Made by a program: the position numbers and the translations under genes. Positions 8,687 through 16,725 of a stretch of DNA of 64,000 nt are shown here, piece by piece. Every line of letters starts with the position of its first letter. Position 1 is the stretch's first letter. The notes beneath the pieces were generated by a model. That model had not been told where the DNA came from. It saw only the letters and a program-made list of their open reading frames with translations, and made no database searches. This stretch comes from Salinimicrobium sediminilitoris (lineage in GTDB: Bacteria; Bacteroidota; Bacteroidia; Flavobacteriales; Flavobacteriaceae), in the NCBI RefSeq assembly GCF_020866905.1, contig NZ_JAIVCC010000005.1, positions 732,088 through 796,087 on the forward strand. Direction: 5' to 3'.

Positions 8687-9949
8687 ATGTTTAGCAGAGA
8701 TAATTGGGACGAAATACTGGAAGCCCTTAGCGCCAACTGGTTTAGAACCATTCTTACCGCATTTGGGGTGCTTTGGGGGATATTTATCCTCGTGATCCTG
8801 CTTGCTGCCGGAAAAGGTTTGGAAAACGGGGTGAAGCAGGGTTTTGGCGGAATGGCAACGAACTCCATGTTCATGTGGACGCAGGTTACCTCCAAACCGT
8901 ACAAAGGTTTACCTAAAGGAAGAAGATATAACTTCAAGATTGATGACGTTGCAGCTATAAAACGCGAAGTACCAAATATGAGGTTCGTGTCCCCACGAAA
9001 TCAATTGGGAGGCTTTGGCGGTGGAAACAATGTTGTAAGAGGGCTCAATACCGGTGCTTTTAACGTATATGGTGATTATCCCGAGATAATACAGCAGGAA
9101 CCCATGGACATTACCTCAGGAAGGTTTCTCAACTATTCAGATATTAATGATAAAAGGAAAGTGGCTGTTATTGGGGATGGGGTTCGAACGGTTTTGTACA
9201 AGCAGGGAGAAGAGGTACTTGGAACTTACATTAAGATCAATGGGGTAAACTTCATGGTAATTGGTACCTATAAAAAGAAGGGGAACAACGGTAATTCGGA
9301 AGAAAATCAAAAACAAATTTACGTGCCATTTACTGCATTTTCTCAGGCCTTTAATCAGGGGAATAATGTAGGGTGGATGGCGATCACCGCCCAGGATGGC
9401 TCTTCAATTACCGAATTAAAAGGGGAAGTGCTGGACGTCATCAAATCCAGGCATTCCATACATCCTGAAGATGACAGAGCAGTTGGGAATTTTGATCTTT
9501 ATGAAGAGTATAACAAGATCAACGGTTTATTTGTCGCACTAAAAAGCGTCGCCTATTTCGTGGGAATCCTTGTGCTTTTATCCGGGATAATTGGAATAAG
9601 CAATATCATGCTCATCGTGGTTAAAGAACGCACCAATGAAATTGGAGTGAGACGTGCTCTTGGGGCTACACCCTGGGCTATTAGAGGACAGATCCTTATG
9701 GAGTCTATCTTCCTTACAATTATTTCGGGAATGGCGGGAATAGTACTCGCTACAGGAGTGATTGCTCTTGTGAACCAGGCACTAAGTGGAATGGATACTT
9801 CAGAAATGATGTTCCTCAACCCCAGCGTAGATCTTGGGGTAGTAATGGTGGCATTGGGTATCCTTGTAATATCGGGATTGCTGGCAGGTTTGATTCCGGC
9901 TCAAAACGCGATTAAGGTGAAACCTGTAGATGCTTTAAGAACAGAATAA
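8687..9949 (+). CDS. MacB-like ABC permease 2
   Basis: This 420-aa paralogue of the preceding gene has the same topology: one N-terminal helix, a periplasmic core and three C-terminal helices, with the signature KERTNEIGVRRALGA near residue 317. The two share an N-terminal FxRDNWDEI/FDLERWEEI start and the same layout but are well diverged, so the duplication is old. The gene starts 2 bases after the first permease stop. A heterodimeric permease driven by the upstream ATPase is the simplest reading. Confidence 0.92.
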   Translation: MFSRDNWDEILEALSANWFRTILTAFGVLWGIFILVILLAAGKGLENGVKQGFGGMATNSMFMWTQVTSKPYKGLPKGRRYNFKIDDVAAIKREVPNMRFVSPRNQLGGFGGGNNVVRGLNTGAFNVYGDYPEIIQQEPMDITSGRFLNYSDINDKRKVAVIGDGVRTVLYKQGEEVLGTYIKINGVNFMVIGTYKKKGNNGNSEENQKQIYVPFTAFSQAFNQGNNVGWMAITAQDGSSITELKGEVLDVIKSRHSIHPEDDRAVGNFDLYEEYNKINGLFVALKSVAYFVGILVLLSGIIGISNIMLIVVKERTNEIGVRRALGATPWAIRGQILMESIFLTIISGMAGIVLATGVIALVNQALSGMDTSEMMFLNPSVDLGVVMVALGILVISGLLAGLIPAQNAIKVKPVDALRTE

Positions 9950-9973
9950 CAATAAATACAAATAAGTAACAGA

Positions 9974-11095
9974 ATGAAAAGAGTTGTAACTATCCTGATC
10001 CTGGTTGTAATTGCAGTAGCTTTTACCGGTGCATTGTACTACCTGTATGCTAAAAATCAGGAGGATCCAACGGTGTACGAAACCGAGCAGGCTTCAGAAC
10101 AAACCATTGTGAAAAAGACAGTGGCAACCGGGAATATTGTTCCTAAAGAAGAAGTTTTGATCAAGCCCAATATCTCGGGAGTTATTGAAGAAATATATAT
10201 CGAAGCCGGGGATCGCATCAAGGCCGGGGATCAGATCGCTAAAATCAGGGTGATCCCAAATGTTTCTTCCCTGCAGAGTGCTAAAGACGCAGTGCAGACT
10301 GCGAAGATCAACTTTGATAATGAAACTAAAAATTTTGAACGTCAAAAATCCCTTTTTGAAAAAGGTGTGATCTCTGCCAATGAATTCGATAATGCGCAGG
10401 TTGGATATAGACGTGCAGAGCAGAATTACCGGTCTGCACAACAAAATTATGAGATCGTTCGCACAGGAACAACCAGTGGGTTGGGAAGTGCAGCCAATAC
10501 CATGATTCGTTCTACAGTGGAAGGTATGGTGCTGGATGTTCCTGTTAAGGTTGGAAACCAGGTTATAGAAAGTAACAACTTTAATGATGGAACTACAATC
10601 GCTGTTTTGGCCGATGTAAATGAGATGATCTTTGAAGGGAAGGTAGATGAAAGTGAAGTGGGGAAAATAAGGGAAGCCCTTCCGCTGGAAGTGACTGTAG
10701 GAGCCATTGAGAACAAAACTTTTAATGCTGTGCTGGATTATATTGCGCCTAAAGGAGTTGAGGAAAACGGGGCTATTCAGTTTGATATTGAAGGCACCTT
10801 AGATAAGGCCGATACAACTTTTATCAGGGCAGGATTGAGCGCCAATGCTTCGATCATTCTCGCACGGGCCGAGGATGTGCTTGCAGTGCGTGAAGCATTG
10901 ATACAGTTTGATCCTAAGACACAGGAACCGTTTGTTGAAGTGGCTACAGGGGACCAGGAGTTTGAACGCAGAGAAGTTGAGTTGGGAGTGAGTGACGGTA
11001 TTTTTGTAGAAATCAAGAACGGTATTACCGCAAATGACAAGATCAAAGTTTGGAATCAATTAAAACCAGCCGGGCCAACTGCACAGGTGCAATAG
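9974..11095 (+). CDS. Periplasmic adaptor (MacA/HlyD family) 1
   Basis: This 373-aa membrane-fusion protein has an N-terminal anchor (residues 4-26), biotinyl-lipoyl-like halves (VLIKPNISGVIEEI around residue 57), a coiled-coil hairpin (about 95-155, with NFERQKSLFEKGVIS) and a beta-barrel region. It links the inner-membrane permeases to the TolC channel. It starts 24 bases after permease 2. The protein is shorter than the second adaptor downstream, and the two may serve different docking roles. Confidence 0.9.
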   Translation: MKRVVTILILVVIAVAFTGALYYLYAKNQEDPTVYETEQASEQTIVKKTVATGNIVPKEEVLIKPNISGVIEEIYIEAGDRIKAGDQIAKIRVIPNVSSLQSAKDAVQTAKINFDNETKNFERQKSLFEKGVISANEFDNAQVGYRRAEQNYRSAQQNYEIVRTGTTSGLGSAANTMIRSTVEGMVLDVPVKVGNQVIESNNFNDGTTIAVLADVNEMIFEGKVDESEVGKIREALPLEVTVGAIENKTFNAVLDYIAPKGVEENGAIQFDIEGTLDKADTTFIRAGLSANASIILARAEDVLAVREALIQFDPKTQEPFVEVATGDQEFERREVELGVSDGIFVEIKNGITANDKIKVWNQLKPAGPTAQVQ

Positions 11096-11154
11096 ATTGT
11101 GTCTTTGTGTAACAAAAAAGGTTCATAGAAGACTTATATTTTACAACTACCATT

Positions 11155-12591
11155 ATGAAAAGATTTTTATTAACTGCAGTTTTCCTTTCCTCTTCCTTTT
11201 TAGGGTTTTCGCAACAAAAAGAATGGACACTTCAGGAATGTATTGAATATGCACTTGACAACAACATAAGCGTAAAGCAGTCACAACTTGATGTGGAGCT
11301 GGCAGATATTCAGATATCTGATGCTTTCGGAAACTTCCTGCCGGGATTGAATGCTTCGGCTTCCAATTCCTGGAATACGGGACTTACCCAAAATGTTACT
11401 ACAGGTATTCTTCAAACCCAAACCACGCGGAACTTTTCCGCAGGAGCTACAGCGGGATTAACCCTGTTCGACGGATTAAGAAATTTTAAGCAATACCAGT
11501 ACGCTAAAATGGCAAAACTGGCCAGTGAATATTCCCTGGAGCAAATGAAGGATGATATTGCCCTTTTTGTGGCCAATGCTTACCTGCAGGTACTCTTTAA
11601 CAAAGAAAGTCTTAAGGTGATCCAGGCACAGCATCAAATAACCCTTGAGCAACTGGAGAGGGCTGAGGCTTTAGTAGAAGCAGGTTCCCTTCCCAGGGGT
11701 GATCTACTGGAGATAAAAGCTACTTCTGCAAATGAGGTACAGCGAATGATCGTGGCCGAAAACCAGATCGAGATCTCTTTAGTCTCCTTAGCTCAATTGC
11801 TTCTTATTGAAGATTATGAAAACTTTGACATTGCCGACAGAGACTACGAAGTTTTTGGAAGTGAGGTCCTGGAAATGCCGGTTTCTCAGGTGATTGATGC
11901 TGCCGAGGAGGAGCGTTACGAAGTGAAAGTTGCCGAGATGAATACAGAACTGGCAGAAAAGGAGCTTGAGATAGCTCGTGGGGCTTACTGGCCTACTCTC
12001 GGTGCCTTCTTTAATTACAATACAAGAGAATCTGGTGCCGGGCGATTTATTTCTGCAGGTCTTGATCCCGATGAGCCTTATCGCCAGATAGGTTTTGTAG
12101 AGGCAACCGAAGAAATTGTTGTGGCGCCGAACATGGTCACCGAAATCGGAAATCCCCTTCCCTTCTTTGAACAACTTCAGCTTAACGATGGTATCTCTTA
12201 TGGGGTTCAGGTTAGTGTGCCTATTTTTAATGGATTTAGCACCCGTAATCAGGTAAAAAGAAGAAAAGTAAATGTACTGAGATCTGAGTATCAACTGGAG
12301 CAGACGAGGCTTGATCTTGAGGCTAACGTTTACCAGGCTTATACAGATGCCCGCGGTGCTTTAAAAGCCTACGAGGCGGCACTGGTGGCACGGGAAGCCC
12401 AGGTATTGGCTTATGAGTACGCTACAGAACGCTATAATGTAGGGATGACTAATGCTTTTGACTTTAGCCAGGCGAAATTTAATCTGGAGAACGCAGAAAG
12501 CGAAGTGGTAAGAACTAAGTACGATTATATTTTTAAATTAAAAGTGTTGGAACTGTATTTTGGAGTGCCAATCACAGACCTTAAATTCTAA
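11155..12591 (+). CDS. TolC-family outer-membrane efflux channel
   Basis: This 478-aa protein has a signal peptide (residues 1-19, ending GFSQQ) and the repeated TolC helical architecture. It opens with EWTLQECIEYALDNN, a common Bacteroidota TolC start, and the second half repeats the pattern around SYGVQVSVPIFNGFSTRNQVK. It forms the outer-membrane exit of the tripartite exporter. It is followed after 3 bases by the second adaptor. Confidence 0.92.
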   Translation: MKRFLLTAVFLSSSFLGFSQQKEWTLQECIEYALDNNISVKQSQLDVELADIQISDAFGNFLPGLNASASNSWNTGLTQNVTTGILQTQTTRNFSAGATAGLTLFDGLRNFKQYQYAKMAKLASEYSLEQMKDDIALFVANAYLQVLFNKESLKVIQAQHQITLEQLERAEALVEAGSLPRGDLLEIKATSANEVQRMIVAENQIEISLVSLAQLLLIEDYENFDIADRDYEVFGSEVLEMPVSQVIDAAEEERYEVKVAEMNTELAEKELEIARGAYWPTLGAFFNYNTRESGAGRFISAGLDPDEPYRQIGFVEATEEIVVAPNMVTEIGNPLPFFEQLQLNDGISYGVQVSVPIFNGFSTRNQVKRRKVNVLRSEYQLEQTRLDLEANVYQAYTDARGALKAYEAALVAREAQVLAYEYATERYNVGMTNAFDFSQAKFNLENAESEVVRTKYDYIFKLKVLELYFGVPITDLKF

Positions 12592-12594
12592 GTA

Positions 12595-13857
12595 ATGAAG
12601 AAAAAAACTATTTATATAATTGCCGGAATTACCGTTTTAATCATTGTCTTGCTCGTGGTAGGCAAAAAAGCAGGATGGTTTGGGAAATCGGGTAATTTCA
12701 AAGAAGTTGAGGTTACAGAAGTACAGAGATTTGATGTTATTGAAAAAGTATCGGCAACCGGAAAGATCCAGCCCGAGGTTGAGGTAATGCTTTCCTCGGA
12801 AGTTTCAGGAGAAATTATAGAGCTTCCAGTAGTAGAAGGGCAGCAGGTTCAAAAAGGGGATTTGCTGGTGCGTGTTAATCCTGAAATCTACCAGTCCAGC
12901 CTTGAACGTTCCCGTGCGGGACTTCAGAATATAAGATCTGGCCTTTCACAGGCAGAAGCTTCCTTAAAAGAAGCTGAAGCCAACTATGAGCGAAATAAAA
13001 CCCTTTTTGAAAAGGGAATTATCTCCAAGGCCGAATGGGATAGGATCGTTTCTTCCTATGAAGTAGCACAGGCTTCTCGACAAGCTGCTTTTTACAACGT
13101 AAGAAGTGCCGAAGCCAGTGTCAACGAAGCCTTGGAAAATTTGGGGAGAACTAACATCTATGCGCCAATGAGTGGAACCATTTCTTCTCTTGATGCCGAG
13201 CTTGGAGAAAGAGTAGTGGGTACACAGCAAATGGCGGGTACCGAAATTCTAAGAGTGGCTGATCTTAACGATATGGAAGTTGAGGTAGATGTTAATGAAA
13301 ATGATATAGTAAAGATATCAATAGGGGATTCTACTTTAGTTGAGGTGGATGCTTATCTCAAGCAGGAATTCCAAGGAGTGGTTACAGAAATTTCAAACTC
13401 AGCCAACGCTACAGCTACGGCCGATCAAGTGACTAATTTTAAGGTAAAAGTGAGAATACTTAAAGAATCTTATGACCACCTGCTCGAAGGAAAACCTGAA
13501 AATTTTTCTCCTTTTAGACCGGGAATGACTGCTACCGTAGACATTATCACCAATCGTCGCGACGATGTGATTGCCGTGCCTATTAGTGCGGTGGTTGTGA
13601 AAGCTGATACAACTGCGGGCAGCCGTGACAAGGAAGAAGATAAAGCCTCTCCCGAGGAGCTTTTTGAAACTGTCTACATAAAGGAAGGTGACGAAGCCAA
13701 GGTACGTGTTGTTGAAACAGGGATACAGGATGATGCGAGGATTGAGATCAAAGAAGGTCTGGAGACAGGCGAAATGGTCATTACGGGCCCATATAATACC
13801 GTCACCAAAGTTCTTAAACCCGGGGACAAAGTTGAAGTAAAAAATGAAACCGAATAA
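12595..13857 (+). CDS. Periplasmic adaptor (MacA/HlyD family) 2
   Basis: This 420-aa adaptor has an N-terminal anchor (residues 5-23), lipoyl halves (LSSEVSGEIIELPV), a longer coiled-coil hairpin (about 100-190) and C-terminal beta domains. The motif NKTLFEKGIISKAEWD is in the hairpin, as in adaptor 1 (SLFEKGVISANEFD). A second adaptor in one exporter operon is unusual in Proteobacteria. It could form a mixed hexamer or replace adaptor 1 under other conditions. It starts 3 bases after tolC and is followed by tsaB after 17 bases. Confidence 0.9.
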   Translation: MKKKTIYIIAGITVLIIVLLVVGKKAGWFGKSGNFKEVEVTEVQRFDVIEKVSATGKIQPEVEVMLSSEVSGEIIELPVVEGQQVQKGDLLVRVNPEIYQSSLERSRAGLQNIRSGLSQAEASLKEAEANYERNKTLFEKGIISKAEWDRIVSSYEVAQASRQAAFYNVRSAEASVNEALENLGRTNIYAPMSGTISSLDAELGERVVGTQQMAGTEILRVADLNDMEVEVDVNENDIVKISIGDSTLVEVDAYLKQEFQGVVTEISNSANATATADQVTNFKVKVRILKESYDHLLEGKPENFSPFRPGMTATVDIITNRRDDVIAVPISAVVVKADTTAGSRDKEEDKASPEELFETVYIKEGDEAKVRVVETGIQDDARIEIKEGLETGEMVITGPYNTVTKVLKPGDKVEVKNETE

Positions 13858-13874
13858 ATCGTTAACTTGCGAGG

Positions 13875-14531
13875 GTGATTCTATGTATTGAAACAGCTAC
13901 CACAAACTGCTCGGTAGCACTGGAGAATAAAGGGAAGTTGCTGGCTTTGAAAGAAGACTACAGCAGTAATTATTCACATGCCGAAAGGCTGCACCTTTTC
14001 ATTGAGGAGATCCTTAAGGAGAATGATGTGCAGGCCGGCGATCTGGAAGCCATTGCTGTTAGCAAAGGCCCCGGGTCCTATACGGGTTTACGAATTGGAG
14101 TTTCGGCTGCAAAAGGCCTTTGTTTTGCCTTAGACCTGCCCCTTATCTCGATCCCTACTTTAAAGTCTCTCGCTCTACAGGTAAAGCAGAAAAAAGATGG
14201 TTTCATTATTCCTCTTTTGGATGCCCGAAGGATGGAAGTCTATACCACCGGATTTACCGCAGAATATAAAAAGGTGTTTGATACCCGCGCAGAAATTTTA
14301 AATTCAGATTCATTTTTGGAATATCTGGAAAATGCTGCGGTAACTTTTATTGGGAGTGGAGTGGAGAAGTTCAGTAAGATATGTGAACATCCCAATGCTA
14401 CCTTTATTGAAGGGAAGTTACCTTCTGCCGGAGAAATGGTAACCCTGGCGGCAGAAAAGTTTCAGAAGCAAAAATTTGAGGATGTAGCCTACTTTGAGCC
14501 ATATTATCTTAAAGATTTTATGGCAGGGTAG
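13875..14531 (+). CDS. tsaB: tRNA threonylcarbamoyladenosine biosynthesis protein TsaB
   Basis: This 218-aa ASKHA-fold protein is the non-catalytic partner of TsaD in making t6A37 of ANN-decoding tRNAs. The N-terminus ILCIETATTNCSVAL and the motif GPGSYTGLRIG (residues 65-75) are diagnostic. The start is GTG at 13875; no ATG is available near it. It lies 17 bases after adaptor 2, so it is probably read from the exporter operon, and it ends at the hairpin terminator at 14543. Confidence 0.93.
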   Translation: MILCIETATTNCSVALENKGKLLALKEDYSSNYSHAERLHLFIEEILKENDVQAGDLEAIAVSKGPGSYTGLRIGVSAAKGLCFALDLPLISIPTLKSLALQVKQKKDGFIIPLLDARRMEVYTTGFTAEYKKVFDTRAEILNSDSFLEYLENAAVTFIGSGVEKFSKICEHPNATFIEGKLPSAGEMVTLAAEKFQKQKFEDVAYFEPYYLKDFMAG

Positions 14532-14542
14532 CCAAAAAAATA

Positions 14543-14588
14543 ACAAAAAAAAGGTTCCAAAAATGACAATTTTTGGAACCTTTTTTTT
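14543..14588. terminator. Bidirectional terminator between tsaB and mscS
   Basis: A 13-bp stem (AAGGTTCCAAAAA at 14551-14563 with its complement at 14570-14582, loop TGACAA) is flanked by A-run and T-run, so it can stop transcription from either side. The same core recurs at 38494-38526. Confidence 0.85.
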
Positions 14589-14604
14589 GTTCTAAACCCT
14601 GGTT

Positions 14605-15450
14605 TTATTCTGTAGCAGATTCTTTGCTGTGGTTAAAGAAATGTACATCGCGCTGCGGGAAAGGAATGGAAATACCGGCAGCTTCGAGACGTGTTTTAGC
14701 TTCTTCAATTGTATACCAGTGGCAATCCCAGAAATCTTCAATTTTGGCCCAGAACCTAACCGAAAGATTTACAGAGCTATCTGCCAGTTCGGTGACCACT
14801 ACGGCGGGAGCAGGATCTTCCAGTATGTTTTCCTGCTCTTTGAGCAGCTCCAAAAGAACGTCTTTAGCTACCTTGATATTGCTGTCATAAGAAATTCCAA
14901 TGGTGATGGCATCTCTTCTGGTATTTTCAGCTGAATAATTTACAATATTTTCATTCGACAGTTCGCCGTTAGGAATTATGGCCAATTGGTTTCCAAAGGT
15001 GTTGAGTCTCGTGTAAAACATAGAAATATCTTTCACACTACCCGAAATACCATTTACTTCAATCCAGTCTCCTAATTTAAATGGTTTGAGCAAAAGGATC
15101 AAAACTCCGCCGGCAAAATTTGAAAGAGAACCCTGCAGTGCCAAACCAATGGCCAGACCTGCGGCCCCTAAAATGGCAATAAATGAGGTAGTTTCAATCC
15201 CAAGCATACCTACCACACTAATTAGTAGTAGTACTACAAGCGCCCCATTTGCCAGGTTCAAAAGAAATTTGGTTAAAGCTGGATCATGGCCTTTGTTGTC
15301 AAAGAACTTTTTAAGGTAACCAATGACTAATTTAATTAGCCACCAGCCAATGACCAGCCATAGGATTGCTCCCAGGAGATCGGGCAGAAAGCCTAAGAAT
15401 TGTTGGAAATATTCTGCAGTTATGGTTTTAAGATCGGTAATTTTCTCCAT
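14605..15450 (-). CDS. Small mechanosensitive channel (MscS family)
   Basis: This 281-aa protein has three N-terminal membrane helices (about residues 20-45, 62-85, 90-112) and a C-terminal cytoplasmic beta/alpha domain, the size and layout of E. coli MscS. The third helix carries the Gly/Ala-rich pore pattern (AAGLAIGLALQGSLSNFAGGV). It releases solutes on osmotic downshock. It is convergent with tsaB and shares its terminator. A CACCTTTG sequence about 25 bases upstream resembles a -7 element with one mismatch. Confidence 0.92.
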   Translation of the reverse strand: MEKITDLKTITAEYFQQFLGFLPDLLGAILWLVIGWWLIKLVIGYLKKFFDNKGHDPALTKFLLNLANGALVVLLLISVVGMLGIETTSFIAILGAAGLAIGLALQGSLSNFAGGVLILLLKPFKLGDWIEVNGISGSVKDISMFYTRLNTFGNQLAIIPNGELSNENIVNYSAENTRRDAITIGISYDSNIKVAKDVLLELLKEQENILEDPAPAVVVTELADSSVNLSVRFWAKIEDFWDCHWYTIEEAKTRLEAAGISIPFPQRDVHFFNHSKESATE

Positions 15451-15552
15451 CTACTTTACATGATTTACTGCAAAGGTGGCAGAATCGGTCATTTTTATGC
15501 GTTTAGGAACTGTTAAAATTATGTGAAAGAAGTATGGGAAGGAAAGTTTGCA

Positions 15553-15581
15553 GAAATAAAAAAGCTCTCCGAAGAGAGCTT
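15553..15581 (-). terminator. Terminator of the dodecin gene
   Basis: An 8-bp stem AAGCTCTC/GAGAGCTT with a UUCG-type tetraloop on the minus strand is followed (minus direction) by a T-run. It lies about 30 bases after the dodecin stop. Confidence 0.8.
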
Positions 15582-15609
15582 AATTAACTAATTAAATTAT
15601 GCCTGTAAC

Positions 15610-15813
15610 TTAGGCATCTACTTGAAAAGTGATCTTAACGATCACCCGGTAGTCTGTAATACTATCGCCTTCTATATTTGCTGTTTGATCCTTAACGTAT
15701 ACAGATTTTATATTCTTTACAGATTTTGCTGCTGTTTTCACTGCATTTTTTACGGCATCTTCCCAACTTTTGTCAGAATTCGCCATAATCTCCAGTACTT
15801 TCATTACTGCCAT
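15610..15813 (-). CDS. Dodecin family flavin-binding protein
   Basis: This 67-aa protein matches dodecins, small proteins that form dodecameric shells storing flavins or CoA. The pattern is VMKVLEIMANSDKSWEDAV … AAKSVKNIKSVYVKDQ … ITDYRVIVKITFQVD. It is monocistronic, with its own terminator. The length is typical for the family (65-75 aa). Confidence 0.9.
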   Translation of the reverse strand: MAVMKVLEIMANSDKSWEDAVKNAVKTAAKSVKNIKSVYVKDQTANIEGDSITDYRVIVKITFQVDA

Positions 15814-16016
15814 AATTCTTTTAATTTAAGGTTAGTATTTGTTTTAATCGATTGATTATCAATATACAAATTTCCTATGCAAAGTATTTCCAAGAAATTG
15901 TTAAACCTTTTCTTTTGGCAAGAACCTGCCTATGGAATTAATGAAAAGATTGAGATATATAAAGCCCTCAAAAGTTAAACACTTATTGAGGGCCAGTCTG
16001 GAATTATTTTTATTTT

Positions 16017-16523
16017 TTAAATAATATTCCCTCTTTCATCTGTTTTAATCCTGATAACTTCTTTTCCGTTTTCCAGCCTTAATTTATATCTTTTATCACT
16101 TCCTCTTTCATCGTGATAATTGACAAGATAAACATCTTTTGAAATTGACCAGTTGGGATATTTCTTCATAACGTTTTTTCGAACGACATCTGGGATCCCT
16201 GCATTCTTATATCTTTCAATGGTTCTAATTAATTTACCATCCCTGTCATAAGCCGCGAGCACAGACCCTTCAGGTATAAAAAAACTTACCTCATAAGTAT
16301 CATAATCATCATGGTAAATCTCTGACGATTTGATATCATACGACGCAACATGTTCAGACAGCTTTTTCACTGGTATGGCAACCTGTTCATTAGTTACGGC
16401 ATCCAGATATTTATAGTTTACCGCAACCAAATTTACTTCTTTGAGTTCCTCAGGTTCTGTAATCTGAGCAAAATTCGGACTCATTATTCCAAAAAGGAAT
16501 AATATTGAAAGCACTTTTTTCAT
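16017..16523 (-). CDS. Secreted protein of unknown function, possibly PepSY/BLIP-like
   Basis: This 168-aa protein has a signal peptide (residues 1-19, ending FAQ). The region AAYDRDGKLIRTIERYKNAGIP … KYPNWSISKDVYLVNYH is reminiscent of the PepSY-like (BLIP-fold) periplasmic domains common in Bacteroidota; this assignment is tentative. It stands alone. Its upstream region is very AT-rich and carries short repeats (see the regulatory entry at 16530). No function is proposed. Confidence 0.7.
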   Translation of the reverse strand: MKKVLSILFLFGIMSPNFAQITEPEELKEVNLVAVNYKYLDAVTNEQVAIPVKKLSEHVASYDIKSSEIYHDDYDTYEVSFFIPEGSVLAAYDRDGKLIRTIERYKNAGIPDVVRKNVMKKYPNWSISKDVYLVNYHDERGSDKRYKLRLENGKEVIRIKTDERGNII

Positions 16524-16529
16524 AACTGA

Positions 16530-16583
16530 ATATTTTAGTTAGTACTGTTTAGTTGTTTAAAACTAAGTTATTATACTAAGTTA
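16530..16583. promoter_or_regulatory. AT-rich divergent region with ACTAAGTTA repeats
   Basis: The spacer between the divergent secreted-protein and phosphate-transporter genes (16524-16725) contains two direct copies of ACTAAGTTA (16562-16570 and 16575-16583, 13 bases apart) plus related TTAGTTAG/CTAACTGA blocks. They may be operator half-sites. No clean TAnnTTTG promoter was found for either gene. Confidence 0.3.
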
Positions 16584-16725
16584 ATATTTATAACTAACTG
16601 AAACAAAGTTATTTATATAATTATTTTGAGTATTACCATTCGGGTTTTGCATTTATATTAACCATGGGTTTTCCCGCCTTTCTATAAATAATTCATATTT
16701 TGCAGTGCCAAACCCGCTTTTCTTA

